DNA of 64,000 bases from Ruminococcus sp. (GCA_020861185.1 JAJBSV010000013.1:1-64000); one strand, 5' to 3'. Shown: positions 8,311-17,934, counted from the stretch's first letter. Notes: a model not told the origin generated them from the letters alone. Numbers and translations: made by a program.

Positions 8311-11115
8311 TTAATCTTCGCCAAGCTTCAAAGCCTTATTGATATTAATCGACTTTACAAGCCGTGCGATAATCAGGAAGCCTACGACGAGCATTATTCC
8401 GATTATGCAGTAGAGCTTGATGTAATCGCTCCTCGATGCCGCCACGACGAACGGCGGAACTTGGTCAGTAACATTATATAGGACTTGGAACAGCGGGACG
8501 AAGAGATCGCTCGCAATTCCGCCGATGATAATTGCAAGGAATATCGAAACTCCCGAGACGAGCACCTGCTCGTAAATCAGCATCGAGACGATTTCCCTGA
8601 AGGACATACCCATCGCCCGAAGGATACCAAACTGGAGCGTCCGCTCCCTGATTGAGAGAATCCAGTATATCAGGAATCCGATGAAGCACATCGCCATTAT
8701 CGTGATGAAGCCGAGCGTCAGGGCTCCGTTTACGCCCTGCAGGATTGCGTCGGTCTTCGACGAAGTGATGAGCTGAGATGCAACATCGAGACGGGTAAGC
8801 GTTATTCCGGCATCCTCAACCGACTGATAAAGGTCGGCGATGACAGCATCATCCGAAAGGCTCATCCAGACCTCATACGGTTCGAGACTCGTCTGAATCG
8901 AGACGTAGTTATAGTTCATGATGATGAAGTCCTGATATTCGCCGCTTGAGTTCTTGTCGAGAGGATTGAATGTGGGCCAGTAGTCTACAACCGCGACGAC
9001 GACCGCTTCAAACCAGTCGTTCGAGCCCCACTTGACTTCGACAACGTCGCCGAGTTGAACGCCCGTCTTGTCCTGATAGGACTGCGAGACGATAATGCCG
9101 TTGGTGCATTCGCTGAGAGCGTTTATGTAGTAGTTGATGTGAACGGGAAGAAGGTCATCTCTGAACCAGCAGACCTCCGCAAACTGCTCGGGGACTATTG
9201 CCATAATGTCGATTCCCGTCTTGGTGGAGTCGTTATAACGAACCTGTGCGTTTTCACGGTTCAGAACCGGTGTGGCGACCTCTACGCCTGCCAAATCCTC
9301 ATAGATAAAGTCGGGCTCGGTGTATTGTGCCTCGGTTTCCTCCTCGCCTTCGTCGTTCGTGACCGTAACACGGGAGTATTTCCACGATTCCTCGAGGACC
9401 GCATCGGCGCCGAGGTTATAAGAGATTCTGTCCTCTGTATTCTTGTTGATAGCCCGGGCTGTATTCGCCGAGAAGATTCCGAGGGCAACCGTCAGCATCA
9501 GGAATATCATGATGAACGACTCGCGACCGGTCGAGGAACGGCTCAGGTTGTTCATCGAGATATAAGCCGCCGGCGACCAGTGCTTTCTGCCGATTCGATA
9601 GATAAGCCTTATGAAATATGGATACAGTCGGACGCAGAACAAGGCACAGCCGAGGATGAAGAGGGTTGACGCCGCGAACATAAGCGGATTCATCGTTGCC
9701 GATGTGTCTGTGACGCCCTGCTCAAGAAGAACCTCCTCCTGATAGTTGTGCCAGAAAAGCCACGCCACAGTTCCGACAATCATGATGATGTCGAAGTAGC
9801 CGCGCTTCCAGAGGGGTTTTTTCTGTCCGTGAGCCTTCGATTGCTTGTGCTCGACGATTGTGATTTTGGATGCGCTTATCGCGGGACCCAAGGTCGTCAC
9901 GAAGAAGATTGCAACCGCCAGGAATGAATATGCAAACGCCGTGACGGAAAGCTTGGTCGAGAGCGCCGTTCTGTTGACGAACTCGAGGAAGCCGTTTGAA
10001 ACGCCGATAATCCGGCAGAGAAGCAGTCCGACAAACGGTCCCACAACTCCGGCTATGCCGCCGAGGATAAGCGTCTCGAGGGCGTAAATCTTGACTATCT
10101 GCCAGCGGGATGCGCCGCGGGATTTATACATCGCAATCTCGTTCTTCTCCGATTCGATGTGGAGCTGGGAAACCATGTATAAGTAGAATATCAGCATCAG
10201 AACGACGGGGATGTCGAGCATCAGCATGATATAACGGAGCTGTGAAGTCTCGTCGGCGTAATCCTGCAGGACCTCGAGCGCAGGAACGGAGAAGGTGCAG
10301 TTTTCGCTCTTATAGAGCTCCTTCTGATTCTCGAGCGTCGCCACAAGAAGCTCGATGGTGTTCATGTCCATGTTCTGATAGTCGATTATGAACGTGCACT
10401 CGACCGAGCCGAGGGTTACGACTCCCGTCATGATGACTTCGTCCGTGAGGGTTGTGAAGTCGCAGAAGAAGGTGTTGTCGTATTCCGTCAAGCCCTCCGA
10501 CCAATAAGTGTCGGTGTCGCTTGCGGATTCAAAGGTGCCGACGACGACAATCTTGACGGTGTCGCCGGGGCTTAAGATATTTGTAACCTCGTATTCCTGA
10601 TTGAGGACGAGCTGTGCCGTCTGCAAAGCCGCTTCGGTGCAGATAACCTCATAGCAACCGTCTTCGTTCATTCCCGATTCAAACATTCTGCCGTTTGTAA
10701 TCGTTATATGCTCCTCGATATCGGTCATGCCGCCTAATTTCAAGAGCGACAGGTCTTCGGATTCTATACTCGAAACATACAGGTACGAATCGGACGTGAA
10801 GCACTTATATGTCAGATACGGCACCAGAAGGTTATTGAACCTGTCCGCCGCAGTCTGATAGACGCTATAGACGGTCGAGCGCTGTTTTTTGATGCTCGTG
10901 CCGCTCACAATAGTTTTCGAAACCTTATAAATGCCGGGGTATTCGTCGTTTTCCTCCTGATACTCCTGCATGTCCTTGATGAGCATTCTTTGCAGTGAAC
11001 CCTGCATGTATATCGGGATGGCGCTCGTCATAGCGGTCGCCATGATGAAGCCTACCAAAAGGCAGATGACCATCCACTTTGTGTTTTTCATTTTCCTGAA
11101 CAGTAATGTCAGCAC
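8311..11115 (-). CDS. Large FtsX-type ABC transporter permease
   Basis: A 934-residue membrane protein of the MacB/FtsX permease class. It has one N-terminal helix (about 13-33), an extracytoplasmic domain of ~270 residues, a central helix cluster (about 290-500), a second external domain, and three final helices (about 800-925) around the RERTLQFGILRAMGMSFREI segment typical of FtsX loops. It starts at GTG 11115 after AAGGAGGGA. The HlyD-type adaptor gene lies 40 bases upstream. The expected MacB-type ATPase gene is not next to it, so an ATPase encoded elsewhere must energise it if it is active. The substrate is unknown. Confidence 0.85.
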   Translation of the reverse strand: MLTLLFRKMKNTKWMVICLLVGFIMATAMTSAIPIYMQGSLQRMLIKDMQEYQEENDEYPGIYKVSKTIVSGTSIKKQRSTVYSVYQTAADRFNNLLVPYLTYKCFTSDSYLYVSSIESEDLSLLKLGGMTDIEEHITITNGRMFESGMNEDGCYEVICTEAALQTAQLVLNQEYEVTNILSPGDTVKIVVVGTFESASDTDTYWSEGLTEYDNTFFCDFTTLTDEVIMTGVVTLGSVECTFIIDYQNMDMNTIELLVATLENQKELYKSENCTFSVPALEVLQDYADETSQLRYIMLMLDIPVVLMLIFYLYMVSQLHIESEKNEIAMYKSRGASRWQIVKIYALETLILGGIAGVVGPFVGLLLCRIIGVSNGFLEFVNRTALSTKLSVTAFAYSFLAVAIFFVTTLGPAISASKITIVEHKQSKAHGQKKPLWKRGYFDIIMIVGTVAWLFWHNYQEEVLLEQGVTDTSATMNPLMFAASTLFILGCALFCVRLYPYFIRLIYRIGRKHWSPAAYISMNNLSRSSTGRESFIMIFLMLTVALGIFSANTARAINKNTEDRISYNLGADAVLEESWKYSRVTVTNDEGEEETEAQYTEPDFIYEDLAGVEVATPVLNRENAQVRYNDSTKTGIDIMAIVPEQFAEVCWFRDDLLPVHINYYINALSECTNGIIVSQSYQDKTGVQLGDVVEVKWGSNDWFEAVVVAVVDYWPTFNPLDKNSSGEYQDFIIMNYNYVSIQTSLEPYEVWMSLSDDAVIADLYQSVEDAGITLTRLDVASQLITSSKTDAILQGVNGALTLGFITIMAMCFIGFLIYWILSIRERTLQFGILRAMGMSFREIVSMLIYEQVLVSGVSIFLAIIIGGIASDLFVPLFQVLYNVTDQVPPFVVAASRSDYIKLYCIIGIMLVVGFLIIARLVKSININKALKLGED

Positions 11116-11155
11116 TTCAAGCTTCCCTCCTTGGGTTCTGAGATGGTCTTTATTC

Positions 11156-12205
11156 TTACCTGATGATTACCTCGTCGCCTTCTTCGAGACCCGAGGTTAT
11201 CTCAACCAAAGAGCCACTCTGGAGTCCGGTCTCAACCGCGACCTGAACCCGCTCGTTGTCCTTGAATACATACACAACCTCCTGACCGTTTACCGTCTTG
11301 ATGAGGTTGGCTGAAATTACTATTACGTTTTCCCTGCTATCGAGCACCAGAACCGTGTCGGCGATGTTGCCGACGGAGGAGGATTCGGGGAATTCGTCAA
11401 CAAACGCTACTACAACATCTTCAGAAATCGCGCCCAAAATCGCTTCGCCGTTCTCATCGTAAAGTACTCCCTCGGTCTCCTCGTCCCACTGCTCGCCGGA
11501 TGAATTGGAGACGATGACGCCGTCATAGGTTTCGCCGTCATACTTGATGGTGATTGAGCGCCCGATGAGGAACTCCGACTTCTCGCTCGAAGGAGAAATC
11601 TTGATATAAAGGTCGCTCAGGTCGATAATCGTGGCGATTGTGTCGCCTGCCGAGACCGTCTGCCCGGGAGAAACGGTCTTGACATAGGAGATGGTGCCGC
11701 TGACGGTGGCGTAAATCTTCGAAGCTTCCTTTTCGGCATAGAGCTTGTCAAGGTCAATCTGTAAAAGGTCGACGTCGAGCTGTTCCTTCGCCTTGACGGT
11801 CTCCGATTCGCCGTTTTCGATTGCAATCTGAACCTCGAGCTCCTCACGTTGCATCTCGAGCTCCATTATGTATATCTCTTCGTCAAGCTCGGTCGTTTCA
11901 AGCTCGGCAATCAGGTCGCCTTCTTCAACCTCGTCGCCCGCAGAGACGTAGACCGCCTTGATTGTTCCGCCATAGGAGGCAAAATAGACATTCTCCTCGG
12001 TGCCCGATGCGATTGTGCCCGAGGTTGTGACCTGCTTGGTGATGTCCTTAAGAGTTGCAGTCGTGGTGGTGTATGAAACCTCACTCGCCTTGACTACCGG
12101 CGGGTCGAGATATTCCTCTTCCTCCGGCAGGAAATAGCAACCGCTGAGCGACATGCAGATAGCCGCCGCAGTGGTGAATCCTAACAATGTCCTCTTTATA
12201 TTCAT
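11156..12205 (-). CDS. HlyD/MacA-type periplasmic-adaptor-like lipoprotein
   Basis: A 349-residue lipoprotein (lipobox LSGC, Cys 23). The organisation is that of a membrane-fusion protein: a first lipoyl half around IKAVYVSAGDEVEEGDLIAE, a short Glu-rich helical hairpin, the second lipoyl half YVKTVSPGQTVSAGDTIA, and a beta-barrel C-terminal part. In Gram-positive bacteria such adaptors work with FtsX-type permeases in peptide or antibiotic export. It is the first gene of the pair, with its own promoter (12253-12281). Confidence 0.87.
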   Translation of the reverse strand: MNIKRTLLGFTTAAAICMSLSGCYFLPEEEEYLDPPVVKASEVSYTTTTATLKDITKQVTTSGTIASGTEENVYFASYGGTIKAVYVSAGDEVEEGDLIAELETTELDEEIYIMELEMQREELEVQIAIENGESETVKAKEQLDVDLLQIDLDKLYAEKEASKIYATVSGTISYVKTVSPGQTVSAGDTIATIIDLSDLYIKISPSSEKSEFLIGRSITIKYDGETYDGVIVSNSSGEQWDEETEGVLYDENGEAILGAISEDVVVAFVDEFPESSSVGNIADTVLVLDSRENVIVISANLIKTVNGQEVVYVFKDNERVQVAVETGLQSGSLVEITSGLEEGDEVIIR

Positions 12206-12252
12206 GGTAAATCCTCCTGTGTGAAATTTACTTGTAGAAGTCGTTATTATAA

Positions 12253-12281
12253 ATTATATCAGATTTTCACACCGGTTACAA
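12253..12281 (-). promoter_or_regulatory. Promoter of the HlyD-permease operon
   Basis: TTGTAA (12276-12281) and TATAAT (12253-12258) on the minus strand with a 17-base spacer, about 50 bases before the adaptor ATG, which has an AGGAGG site. Confidence 0.75.
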
Positions 12282-12283
12282 TA

Positions 12284-12316
12284 GAAAACGCCCCCGGGAA
12301 GCCTCCCAAGGGACGT
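12284..12316 (-). terminator. Terminator of the bioY-GH26 transcript
   Basis: A long GC-rich stem of 12 pairs (ACGTCCC...GGGA with TTCCC...GGGCGT, one mismatch and G-T pairs) is followed by TTTT on the minus strand. It directly abuts the promoter of the next operon. Confidence 0.8.
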
Positions 12317-12352
12317 AATATTTTTTGAGATATTTTGTGGCGGATTTATGAA

Positions 12353-13951
12353 TTACTTCGTAATTGTCTCCGAACAGTTATAGAACAATATCCACTCCTG
12401 CTCGGTCATGTAGTCGGTGCAGAGTTCATAATCTTCCGTTATGGCGTAGCTTCCGCTCCAGACCGATGCGAAGAGCCAATAAGCGTTGTCCTTCTTGAGG
12501 TTCGCGGGACTCGGGAGGACGTTGCACTCACTGATTGCAATCGGCTTGTCGGTCGTCAGCTCCATCATGCGGATAAGAGCCGTGACGTGACTCTGGTTGT
12601 CCCATGCGCCGAGGCTGAAATCGTAAACGTCGAGGGAGATTATGTCGCAATATTCGTCCCCGACGTACCATTCGACATCCTGGGCGTTCCATACCCAGAT
12701 GATGTTGTCGAGCATGTGGTAGTCGGTGAGCCGGGTGTAGATGAGCTCATAGAGCCATATGTAGGAGTCGAGGTCCTCGCCCCACCAGAACTCACCGTTT
12801 CCGGCTTCGGGAAGGGGTCGGAAGATGACCGGAATGTCGAGCTCTGCAAGTCTCGCAAACTGCTCTGCGATGAGATCTATTCCCTCTATAATCGCATAGC
12901 ATTCCTCGCTCACGCCGCCAGTTCCGAGGAGCTCTTCTATCTTCTCAAGGCTCATGTGCGCCACGTCGTGAGTGGTCACGGCATTCGAAAGCGAAAATTG
13001 GGAGTCCTCAAGATAGCAGGAGCCGTTCATAGTCCAGTACCACGAGTAGCCGATGATTCCTCCGTCTTCATAATATTCGATTGCGAGCTCGATGTCGCCG
13101 GTGTCGACTCCCGCCGAGTAACCGGAAAGCTCACCGAGCCTGATTAAAGGGTATTTTCCCGTGACAGCCGCCACGGCATATATTTCGGCATTTGAGCCTT
13201 GCGAACACTGCTGAGCCGTCAGAACGCTTTCGCCGTACATCTCACAGAGATACTTGTAGAGCTCGACCGTAGCCTCGGTTGCTCCCGAATTCGAGAGAAC
13301 TCCGCTGACGCTGTAGTCAAGCTCGCTTAGGTCGTCTGCATTTTCGAGCAGGAAGAAGTCGAGGTCGACTTCGCCCGACAGATCGGAAATCGTGACCGAA
13401 GAGGTTTCGGGAGAAAGATAGATGTTCTCGAACTTGATGGATTCGAAATCTCCCGAGCCGGAGGTCGTGAATGTCCCCCTTGCCAAGCCGTCGACATAGA
13501 GAACCCCTTCGACAGGTTCGTCGGAAGAAAGACAGACGGTGACGTTATAGTGCTGAGCCGCAGGGATGTCGAGGACGACCATCAGGGTGCTGTCGGGCAG
13601 AGAAAGCCCCGTGACGTAGCCGGTGCCGGAATAGCCCTCGTGCGAGGACATGATGGCGGTGTAGCCGCTCATTTCCCCGTTCTCCGCTTCGTAGATAACC
13701 GAGCATTCGGTCGGGTTATAGGCGACTTCGCCTATTTCTGCTTCGGCGTGGGTCGGGAGATCCGTAGGCGCAGTAAGCTCGGTCACCGCTTCCTCCGTCA
13801 TGAGAATTTCGGTGACGTCCTCTGTCGCAACGGTCAGCTCCGTGGTGACATCAGCAGAGACAAGTTCTTCGGTTTCATCTGGTGTGCAAGCCGTGAAGGC
13901 GGTAAGCATCAGCATAAACGCCGTCAAGACTGCGAGTGTTCGCTTGATCAT
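12353..13951 (-). CDS. GH26 beta-mannanase-like lipoprotein with N-terminal carbohydrate-binding domain
   Basis: A 532-residue lipoprotein (lipobox FTAC, Cys 22) with a Thr/Glu-rich linker (about 25-80), a CBM35-like domain beginning YEAENGEMSGYT (about 86-205), and a GH26 barrel (about 225-525). Putative acid/base is E382 in FRPLPEAGNGEFWWG and nucleophile E475 in IAISEC. The usual RPLHE motif reads RPLPE here, so the otherwise conserved His is replaced by Pro. It acts at the cell surface, probably on mannan or a related beta-glycan. It starts 3 bases after the bioY stop. Confidence 0.82.
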   Translation of the reverse strand: MIKRTLAVLTAFMLMLTAFTACTPDETEELVSADVTTELTVATEDVTEILMTEEAVTELTAPTDLPTHAEAEIGEVAYNPTECSVIYEAENGEMSGYTAIMSSHEGYSGTGYVTGLSLPDSTLMVVLDIPAAQHYNVTVCLSSDEPVEGVLYVDGLARGTFTTSGSGDFESIKFENIYLSPETSSVTISDLSGEVDLDFFLLENADDLSELDYSVSGVLSNSGATEATVELYKYLCEMYGESVLTAQQCSQGSNAEIYAVAAVTGKYPLIRLGELSGYSAGVDTGDIELAIEYYEDGGIIGYSWYWTMNGSCYLEDSQFSLSNAVTTHDVAHMSLEKIEELLGTGGVSEECYAIIEGIDLIAEQFARLAELDIPVIFRPLPEAGNGEFWWGEDLDSYIWLYELIYTRLTDYHMLDNIIWVWNAQDVEWYVGDEYCDIISLDVYDFSLGAWDNQSHVTALIRMMELTTDKPIAISECNVLPSPANLKKDNAYWLFASVWSGSYAITEDYELCTDYMTEQEWILFYNCSETITK

Positions 13952-13953
13952 TT

Positions 13954-14544
13954 TTATTTTGCGGAAGTCCGGTAGCCCGGTATTCGTTTCAGAGCCGGGA
14001 CAACAGCCGTCGCAAGCACAGATGCCGCGACTATTTTGATGAGGTCAACCCCGAGGAACGGGATGACGCAATAAGTCAATGCAACCGCAAGAGTGTTCCC
14101 CGAAACGAAGCAGTACCAAGCGGTGCCGAAAGCATAGAGAACAGCGGTGCCGAGAATCATCCCGACGGGATACTTTGCGACTGCAAGAATGCTCTTGAAA
14201 TTGAACTTGCCGTCTTCTTTCTTATAGGCAATCTGAATCTTGTCGGCAAGAAGACCGACGATGAGCGCCAGAGGGATATAGCCGATTATATAGCCGCCGG
14301 TGGCTCCGGCAATCTTCTGAAGACCGCCAGAATAGTTCGAAAATACCGGAAGACCGATTGCGCCGAGGAGAATATAGATTGAAACTGCGATTGTGCCTCT
14401 GTATGCGCCGAGGGTCGCCGCAGTGAAATAGATTGCAAAGGTTGCCAGAGTTATCGGAATCGGACCAATCTGCACGCTCATCGGAGCGAATATGCAGATA
14501 ATCGCCGCCGCAACTCCTATAAATGTGATGTCTCTTATTTTCAT
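13954..14544 (-). CDS. bioY: Biotin transporter substrate-binding subunit BioY
   Basis: A 196-residue protein with six predicted membrane segments, the S-component of an ECF-type biotin uptake system. Family sequence is clear: MSVQIGPIPITLATFAIYF, LGAYRGTIAVSIYILLGAIG, YSGGLQKIAGATGGYIIGY. No energising EcfA/T genes are nearby, as is usual for group II systems sharing one module. A consensus promoter lies upstream; no BirA operator was convincing. The following GH26 gene is probably cotranscribed. Confidence 0.93.
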   Translation of the reverse strand: MKIRDITFIGVAAAIICIFAPMSVQIGPIPITLATFAIYFTAATLGAYRGTIAVSIYILLGAIGLPVFSNYSGGLQKIAGATGGYIIGYIPLALIVGLLADKIQIAYKKEDGKFNFKSILAVAKYPVGMILGTAVLYAFGTAWYCFVSGNTLAVALTYCVIPFLGVDLIKIVAASVLATAVVPALKRIPGYRTSAK

Positions 14545-14603
14545 GTTAAATTCCTTTCCTGTTTGTGTTAAGTTTCAGACCCCTTTGTAAAGCCCGCACA
14601 TGA

Positions 14604-14632
14604 ATAATAGCATTTTTCGGGGCGGTTGTCAA
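14604..14632 (-). promoter_or_regulatory. Promoter of bioY
   Basis: TTGACA (14627-14632) and TATTAT (14604-14609) with a 17-base spacer on the minus strand, about 60 bases before the bioY ATG. Confidence 0.75.
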
Positions 14633-14666
14633 GGTGGGAGAAGAACTATGGGGGTTGTGCGGATAT

Positions 14667-14704
14667 AAAAACGGCAGAGACTATTCGTAAAACAGACTCT
14701 GCCG
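14667..14704 (-). terminator. Terminator of the ribosomal protein operon
   Basis: An 8-bp stem CGGCAGAG / CTCTGCCG with a 17-base loop is followed on the minus strand by a T-run. It lies about 30 bases after rplQ and ends the 16-kb operon. Confidence 0.85.
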
Positions 14705-14732
14705 GATTCATTAGTGTACAACTTTTATGCCA

Positions 14733-15071
14733 TCAGACCAACGAAATTATCGCCATCTCTGCTGCGTCGCCGCGGCGGGGACCGGTCTTGATAATTCTGG
14801 TGTAGCCGCCGTTACGGTCGGCATACTTCGGAGCTATCTCGTTAATCAGCTTTCTTGCAACATCTTCCTTGGTGATGTATGCGTAAATCTGTCTCTTCGA
14901 GTGAAGGTCTCCAGCCTTGCCGAGAGTAATCATCTTCTCTGCAACGCTCTGGACTTCCTTAGCTCTGGTTACTGTGGTCTCTATCTTACCGTTTTCAAGC
15001 AGAAATGTTACCATAGCTCTGAGCATTGCCCGTCTCTGGTCAGTGGTTCTGCCCAATTTTCTTGCCGGCAT
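14733..15071 (-). CDS. rplQ: 50S ribosomal protein L17
   Basis: A 112-residue protein with the L17 hallmark [19 protein letters not shown] at the N-terminus and [18 protein letters not shown]. It binds domain III of 23S rRNA near the exit tunnel. It is the last gene of the operon, 21 bases after rpoA. Confidence 0.97.
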   Translation of the reverse strand: MPARKLGRTTDQRRAMLRAMVTFLLENGKIETTVTRAKEVQSVAEKMITLGKAGDLHSKRQIYAYITKEDVARKLINEIAPKYADRNGGYTRIIKTGPRRGDAAEMAIISLV

Positions 15072-15092
15072 TGAATTTCACTCCTTACTTTG

Positions 15093-16055
15093 TTATTCCT
15101 CGTTGTTGCTTGAGTTCATTTCGACGCCGAGTGAAGCGAGCCTTGTCTTGACTTCCTCAAACGACTTCTTACCGAGGTTTCTGACTTTCATCATTTCTCC
15201 CTCAGTCTTCTCAGCCAGATCGCTGACAGTGTTGATTCCTGCCCTCTTCAGGCAGTTGAATGAACGTACCGACAAGTCAAGTTCCTCAATGGTCATCTCA
15301 AGAACCTTGTCCTTTGTCTTGTTTTCCTTCTCTGTCATTATCTCGTCAACAATAGTCTCTTCCGAGAGGTTGACAAACAGATTCAGATGCTCGTTGAGGA
15401 GTTTGGCTGCCATGGAAACGGCTTCCTTTGCGGAAATAACGCCGTCCGTCCACACCTCTAATGTGAGCTTATCAAAGTCGGTTATCTGTCCTACACGGGT
15501 GTTCTCAACGCTGTAATTGACCTTGAGAACGGGCGTGTAAATACTGTCTACTGCGATTACGCCTATGGGGGCGTTGACCATATAGGTCTTGTTCTTTTCG
15601 GCTGAAACGTAGCCTCTGCCTCTGTCGAGAGTTATCTCCATATACAGCTTGGCGCCCTCGCCGAGTGTAGCGATGTGCATGTCAGGAACCAGAATCTCAA
15701 CCTCGGAATCGGTCTTGATGTCGCCCGCAGTTACTTCGCGTTCGCCCTCGGCTTCAACATAAACGGTCTTCGGACCGTCGCAGTAAAGCTTGGCTGTAAG
15801 TCCCTTGAGGTTAAGGATAATCTCTGCGACATCCTCCTTGACTCCGGGGACGGTGGAGAATTCGTGCTGTACACCGTCAATCTTGACACTGGTGACGGCG
15901 ACGCCGGGAAGCGATGAAAGCAATACACGTCTAAGACTGTTGCCGATAGTCGTACCATAGCCACGCTCCAACGGTTCAAGGACAAACTTGCCATAGGTGC
16001 CGTTAGACTTAAGATCGACTATATTTATATCCGGCTTCTCGATTTTTTCTAGCAT
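15093..16055 (-). CDS. rpoA: RNA polymerase alpha subunit
   Basis: About 320 residues. The N-terminal dimerisation domain ([23 protein letters not shown]) is joined by an acidic linker to the C-terminal domain ([23 protein letters not shown]) that contacts UP elements and activators. I chose ATG 16055 because GGAGG stands 7 bases before it; the ATG at 16067 has no ribosome binding site. It is preceded by a 155-base hairpin-rich spacer after rpsD. Confidence 0.97.
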   Translation of the reverse strand: MLEKIEKPDINIVDLKSNGTYGKFVLEPLERGYGTTIGNSLRRVLLSSLPGVAVTSVKIDGVQHEFSTVPGVKEDVAEIILNLKGLTAKLYCDGPKTVYVEAEGEREVTAGDIKTDSEVEILVPDMHIATLGEGAKLYMEITLDRGRGYVSAEKNKTYMVNAPIGVIAVDSIYTPVLKVNYSVENTRVGQITDFDKLTLEVWTDGVISAKEAVSMAAKLLNEHLNLFVNLSEETIVDEIMTEKENKTKDKVLEMTIEELDLSVRSFNCLKRAGINTVSDLAEKTEGEMMKVRNLGKKSFEEVKTRLASLGVEMNSSNNEE

Positions 16056-16150
16056 TTTAGCCTCCATTTACTATCGGTGACACGCGCCTGTCCTGGAAAA
16101 ATCATTCCCATCCCGGCGCAGTCTGTTGCCCTCCCGCTGATACTGTCCCA

Positions 16151-16227
16151 TGCGAACCGTGCACAATGGCGACGGATTCGCACCGGCAGAACAGGGTTAT
16201 CCAATGAATAATCTCGAACCGATTATT
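16151..16227 (-). promoter_or_regulatory. Structured spacer between rpsD and rpoA
   Basis: Two hairpins in the transcript: AATAATC / GATTATT (16207-16227), which covers the rpsD stop codon, and TGCGAA-CCGT / ACGGTTCGCA (16151-16182), ten pairs with one bulged base. Neither is followed by a T-run, so they are not ordinary terminators. No gene was found in the spacer. Confidence 0.6.
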
Positions 16228-16819
16228 TGGAGTACAACTCGACAATCATATGCTCCTCAACCTCATAGTCAAGATCGTCCTTGACGGGAACTCTGACTAC
16301 TGTAGCGCTGAGGTTTTCCTTGTCCTTGTCAAGCCATGAGGGAACAAGTCTCTTGTTGGTATCCTCGGCGATTTCCTTGAACTTTTCGCTCTTCTTGGAG
16401 TTCTCTCTCAGGGAAATGACGTCGCCGACCTTGACTCTGTATGAAGGAATGTCGACTCTTGAGCCATTTACGTTGAAATGACCGTGAGAAACGAGCTGTC
16501 TTGCCTCGCGTCTGGTGGTTGCAAGACCCATTCTGAAGACGACATTGTCAAGTCTTTCTTCGAGGAGGGTGATAAGGTTTGCACCTGCCTGACCTTCCAT
16601 CTTCTCAGCTCTTTCATAGATATGTCTGAACTGCTTTTCAAGAACGCCATAGATAAACTTGAGCTTCTGCTTTTCCTTTAACTGCTTGGCGTATTCCGAT
16701 TCTTTCTTTCTTACGTTGGCTTTGGGGTTGCGCTTTGTTTCCTTGCCGACACCCATAACCATCGGGCTGATTCCGAGAGCTGCACACTTTTTGAGTATAG
16801 GCTCCTTATTAACTGCCAT
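16223..16819 (-). CDS. rpsD: 30S ribosomal protein S4
   Basis: A 198-residue primary 16S rRNA-binding protein. The S4 RNA-binding domain is seen at LITLLEERLDNVVFRMGLATTRREARQLVSHGHFNVNG (quoted ends around residues 88-125). The N-terminus has a single Cys (KKCAALG), so this is the zinc-free form. In other bacteria S4 represses the alpha operon; the hairpin-rich spacers here may be related, which is inference. Confidence 0.97.
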   Translation of the reverse strand: MAVNKEPILKKCAALGISPMVMGVGKETKRNPKANVRKKESEYAKQLKEKQKLKFIYGVLEKQFRHIYERAEKMEGQAGANLITLLEERLDNVVFRMGLATTRREARQLVSHGHFNVNGSRVDIPSYRVKVGDVISLRENSKKSEKFKEIAEDTNKRLVPSWLDKDKENLSATVVRVPVKDDLDYEVEEHMIVELYSK

Positions 16820-16864
16820 AATTAAATCCTCCGTTTTTAAATAATATCGAGTTCAAACCCGACT

Positions 16865-16956
16865 CCGAGTCAACTTTGGTAAACTCGGCTCCCAACTTTG
16901 CATATCGTACAAGAAGCGAAGCTTCTTGCGGAGTTTAAAAGTTTACTTTTAAACTC
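16865..16956 (-). promoter_or_regulatory. Three tandem hairpins between rpsK and rpsD
   Basis: In transcript order: GAGTTTAAAAG / CTTTTAAACTC (16931-16956, 11-bp perfect stem with 4-base loop, overlapping the rpsK stop), CAAGAAGC / GCTTCTTG (16910-16928) and CCGAGT / ACTCGG (16865-16888). The stems are perfect but no T-run follows, so RNA processing, stability or translational control is more likely than termination. Confidence 0.65.
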
Positions 16957-17356
16957 GTCTACGCTTGGGAGGACGGCATCCGTTGTGAGGAATGGGGGTA
17001 ACATCCTTGATGAGTCTTACCTCGAGATCCTCTGCCTGCAAAGCACGGATTGCTGCTTCTCTTCCCTGTCCGGGACCCTTTACATAAACCTCAACGGTCT
17101 TAAGACCATGCTCCTTGGCTGCTCTTGCTGCTGTCTCTGCGGCGGTCTGAGCGGCGAAAGGTGTAGACTTCTTGGAGCCTCTGAAGCCGAGTCCTCCGGC
17201 GGAAGCCCATGAAATCGCATTGCCCTGCATATCGGTGATGGTTACGATGGTGTTGTTGAATGTGGACTGGATATGAACCTGTCCCTGTTCGATGTTCTTT
17301 CTTTCTCTGCGGCGGCGAACAACCGTCTTCTTGGCACTTGCCTGCTTCTGAGCCAT
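16949..17356 (-). CDS. rpsK: 30S ribosomal protein S11
   Basis: A 135-residue platform protein of the small subunit. The family motifs [15 protein letters not shown] and the C-terminal [18 protein letters not shown] are intact; the N-terminus is a basic [13 protein letters not shown] tail. It follows rpsM by 13 bases. Confidence 0.97.
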   Translation of the reverse strand: MAQKQASAKKTVVRRRRERKNIEQGQVHIQSTFNNTIVTITDMQGNAISWASAGGLGFRGSKKSTPFAAQTAAETAARAAKEHGLKTVEVYVKGPGQGREAAIRALQAEDLEVRLIKDVTPIPHNGCRPPKRRRV

Positions 17357-17369
17357 GTTCTATCCCTCC

Positions 17370-17738
17370 TTACTTCTTCTTGTTGGCGACTGTCTTAACG
17401 GGACCCTTGCGGGTTCTTGCGTTGGTCTTGGTTCTCTGACCTCTTACGGGGAGACCCTTGCGATGACGGGTTCCTCTGTAGCAACCGACTTCGATAAGTC
17501 TCTTAATGTTGAGCTGAACTTCTCTGCGCTTGTCGCCCTCAACAATGAGATGCTTGTCGATGTACTCACGGATTTTTGTGACATCGTCTTCGGACATATC
17601 CTTGACTCTGACATCCGGGTCTACGCCGGTTTCCTTGCAGATTTTTGTCGCGGTGGGCTGACCGATTCCGTAGATATAGGTGAGTGCAACCTCAATTCTC
17701 TTATCTCTCGGAAGGTCTATACTTGCTATACGAGCCAT
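17370..17738 (-). CDS. rpsM: 30S ribosomal protein S13
   Basis: A 122-residue head protein contacting the P-site tRNA and the inter-subunit bridge. Typical sequence: [20 protein letters not shown], helix-two-turn-helix region, [19 protein letters not shown] and the basic C-terminal tail. Confidence 0.97.
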   Translation of the reverse strand: MARIASIDLPRDKRIEVALTYIYGIGQPTATKICKETGVDPDVRVKDMSEDDVTKIREYIDKHLIVEGDKRREVQLNIKRLIEVGCYRGTRHRKGLPVRGQRTKTNARTRKGPVKTVANKKK

Positions 17739-17766
17739 ATTTTAGTGGCACCTCCATTAACGATTC

Positions 17767-17892
<126 letters not shown>

Positions 17893-17934
17893 TCAAAAAC
17901 TGTTACATAAGCCTTTCACTCTGTGGTTTCCCAC

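Noticed and set aside
12335..13147. 270-codon plus-strand frame opposite the GH26 gene
   Set aside because: It is the antisense shadow of a clear GH26 coding region with strong codon bias, and it has no ribosome binding site.
14545..14603. Possible BirA operator before bioY
   Set aside because: TTGTGTTAAG and CTTTGTAAAG recall half sites but spacing and sequence do not fit the usual BirA palindrome.
14917..15516. 199-codon plus-strand frame opposite rplQ and rpoA
   Set aside because: Antisense shadow of two essential genes, with low-complexity Ser/Leu composition.
16068..16222. Unannotated small gene between rpsD and rpoA
   Set aside because: No frame with a ribosome binding site; the spacer is explained by hairpins.
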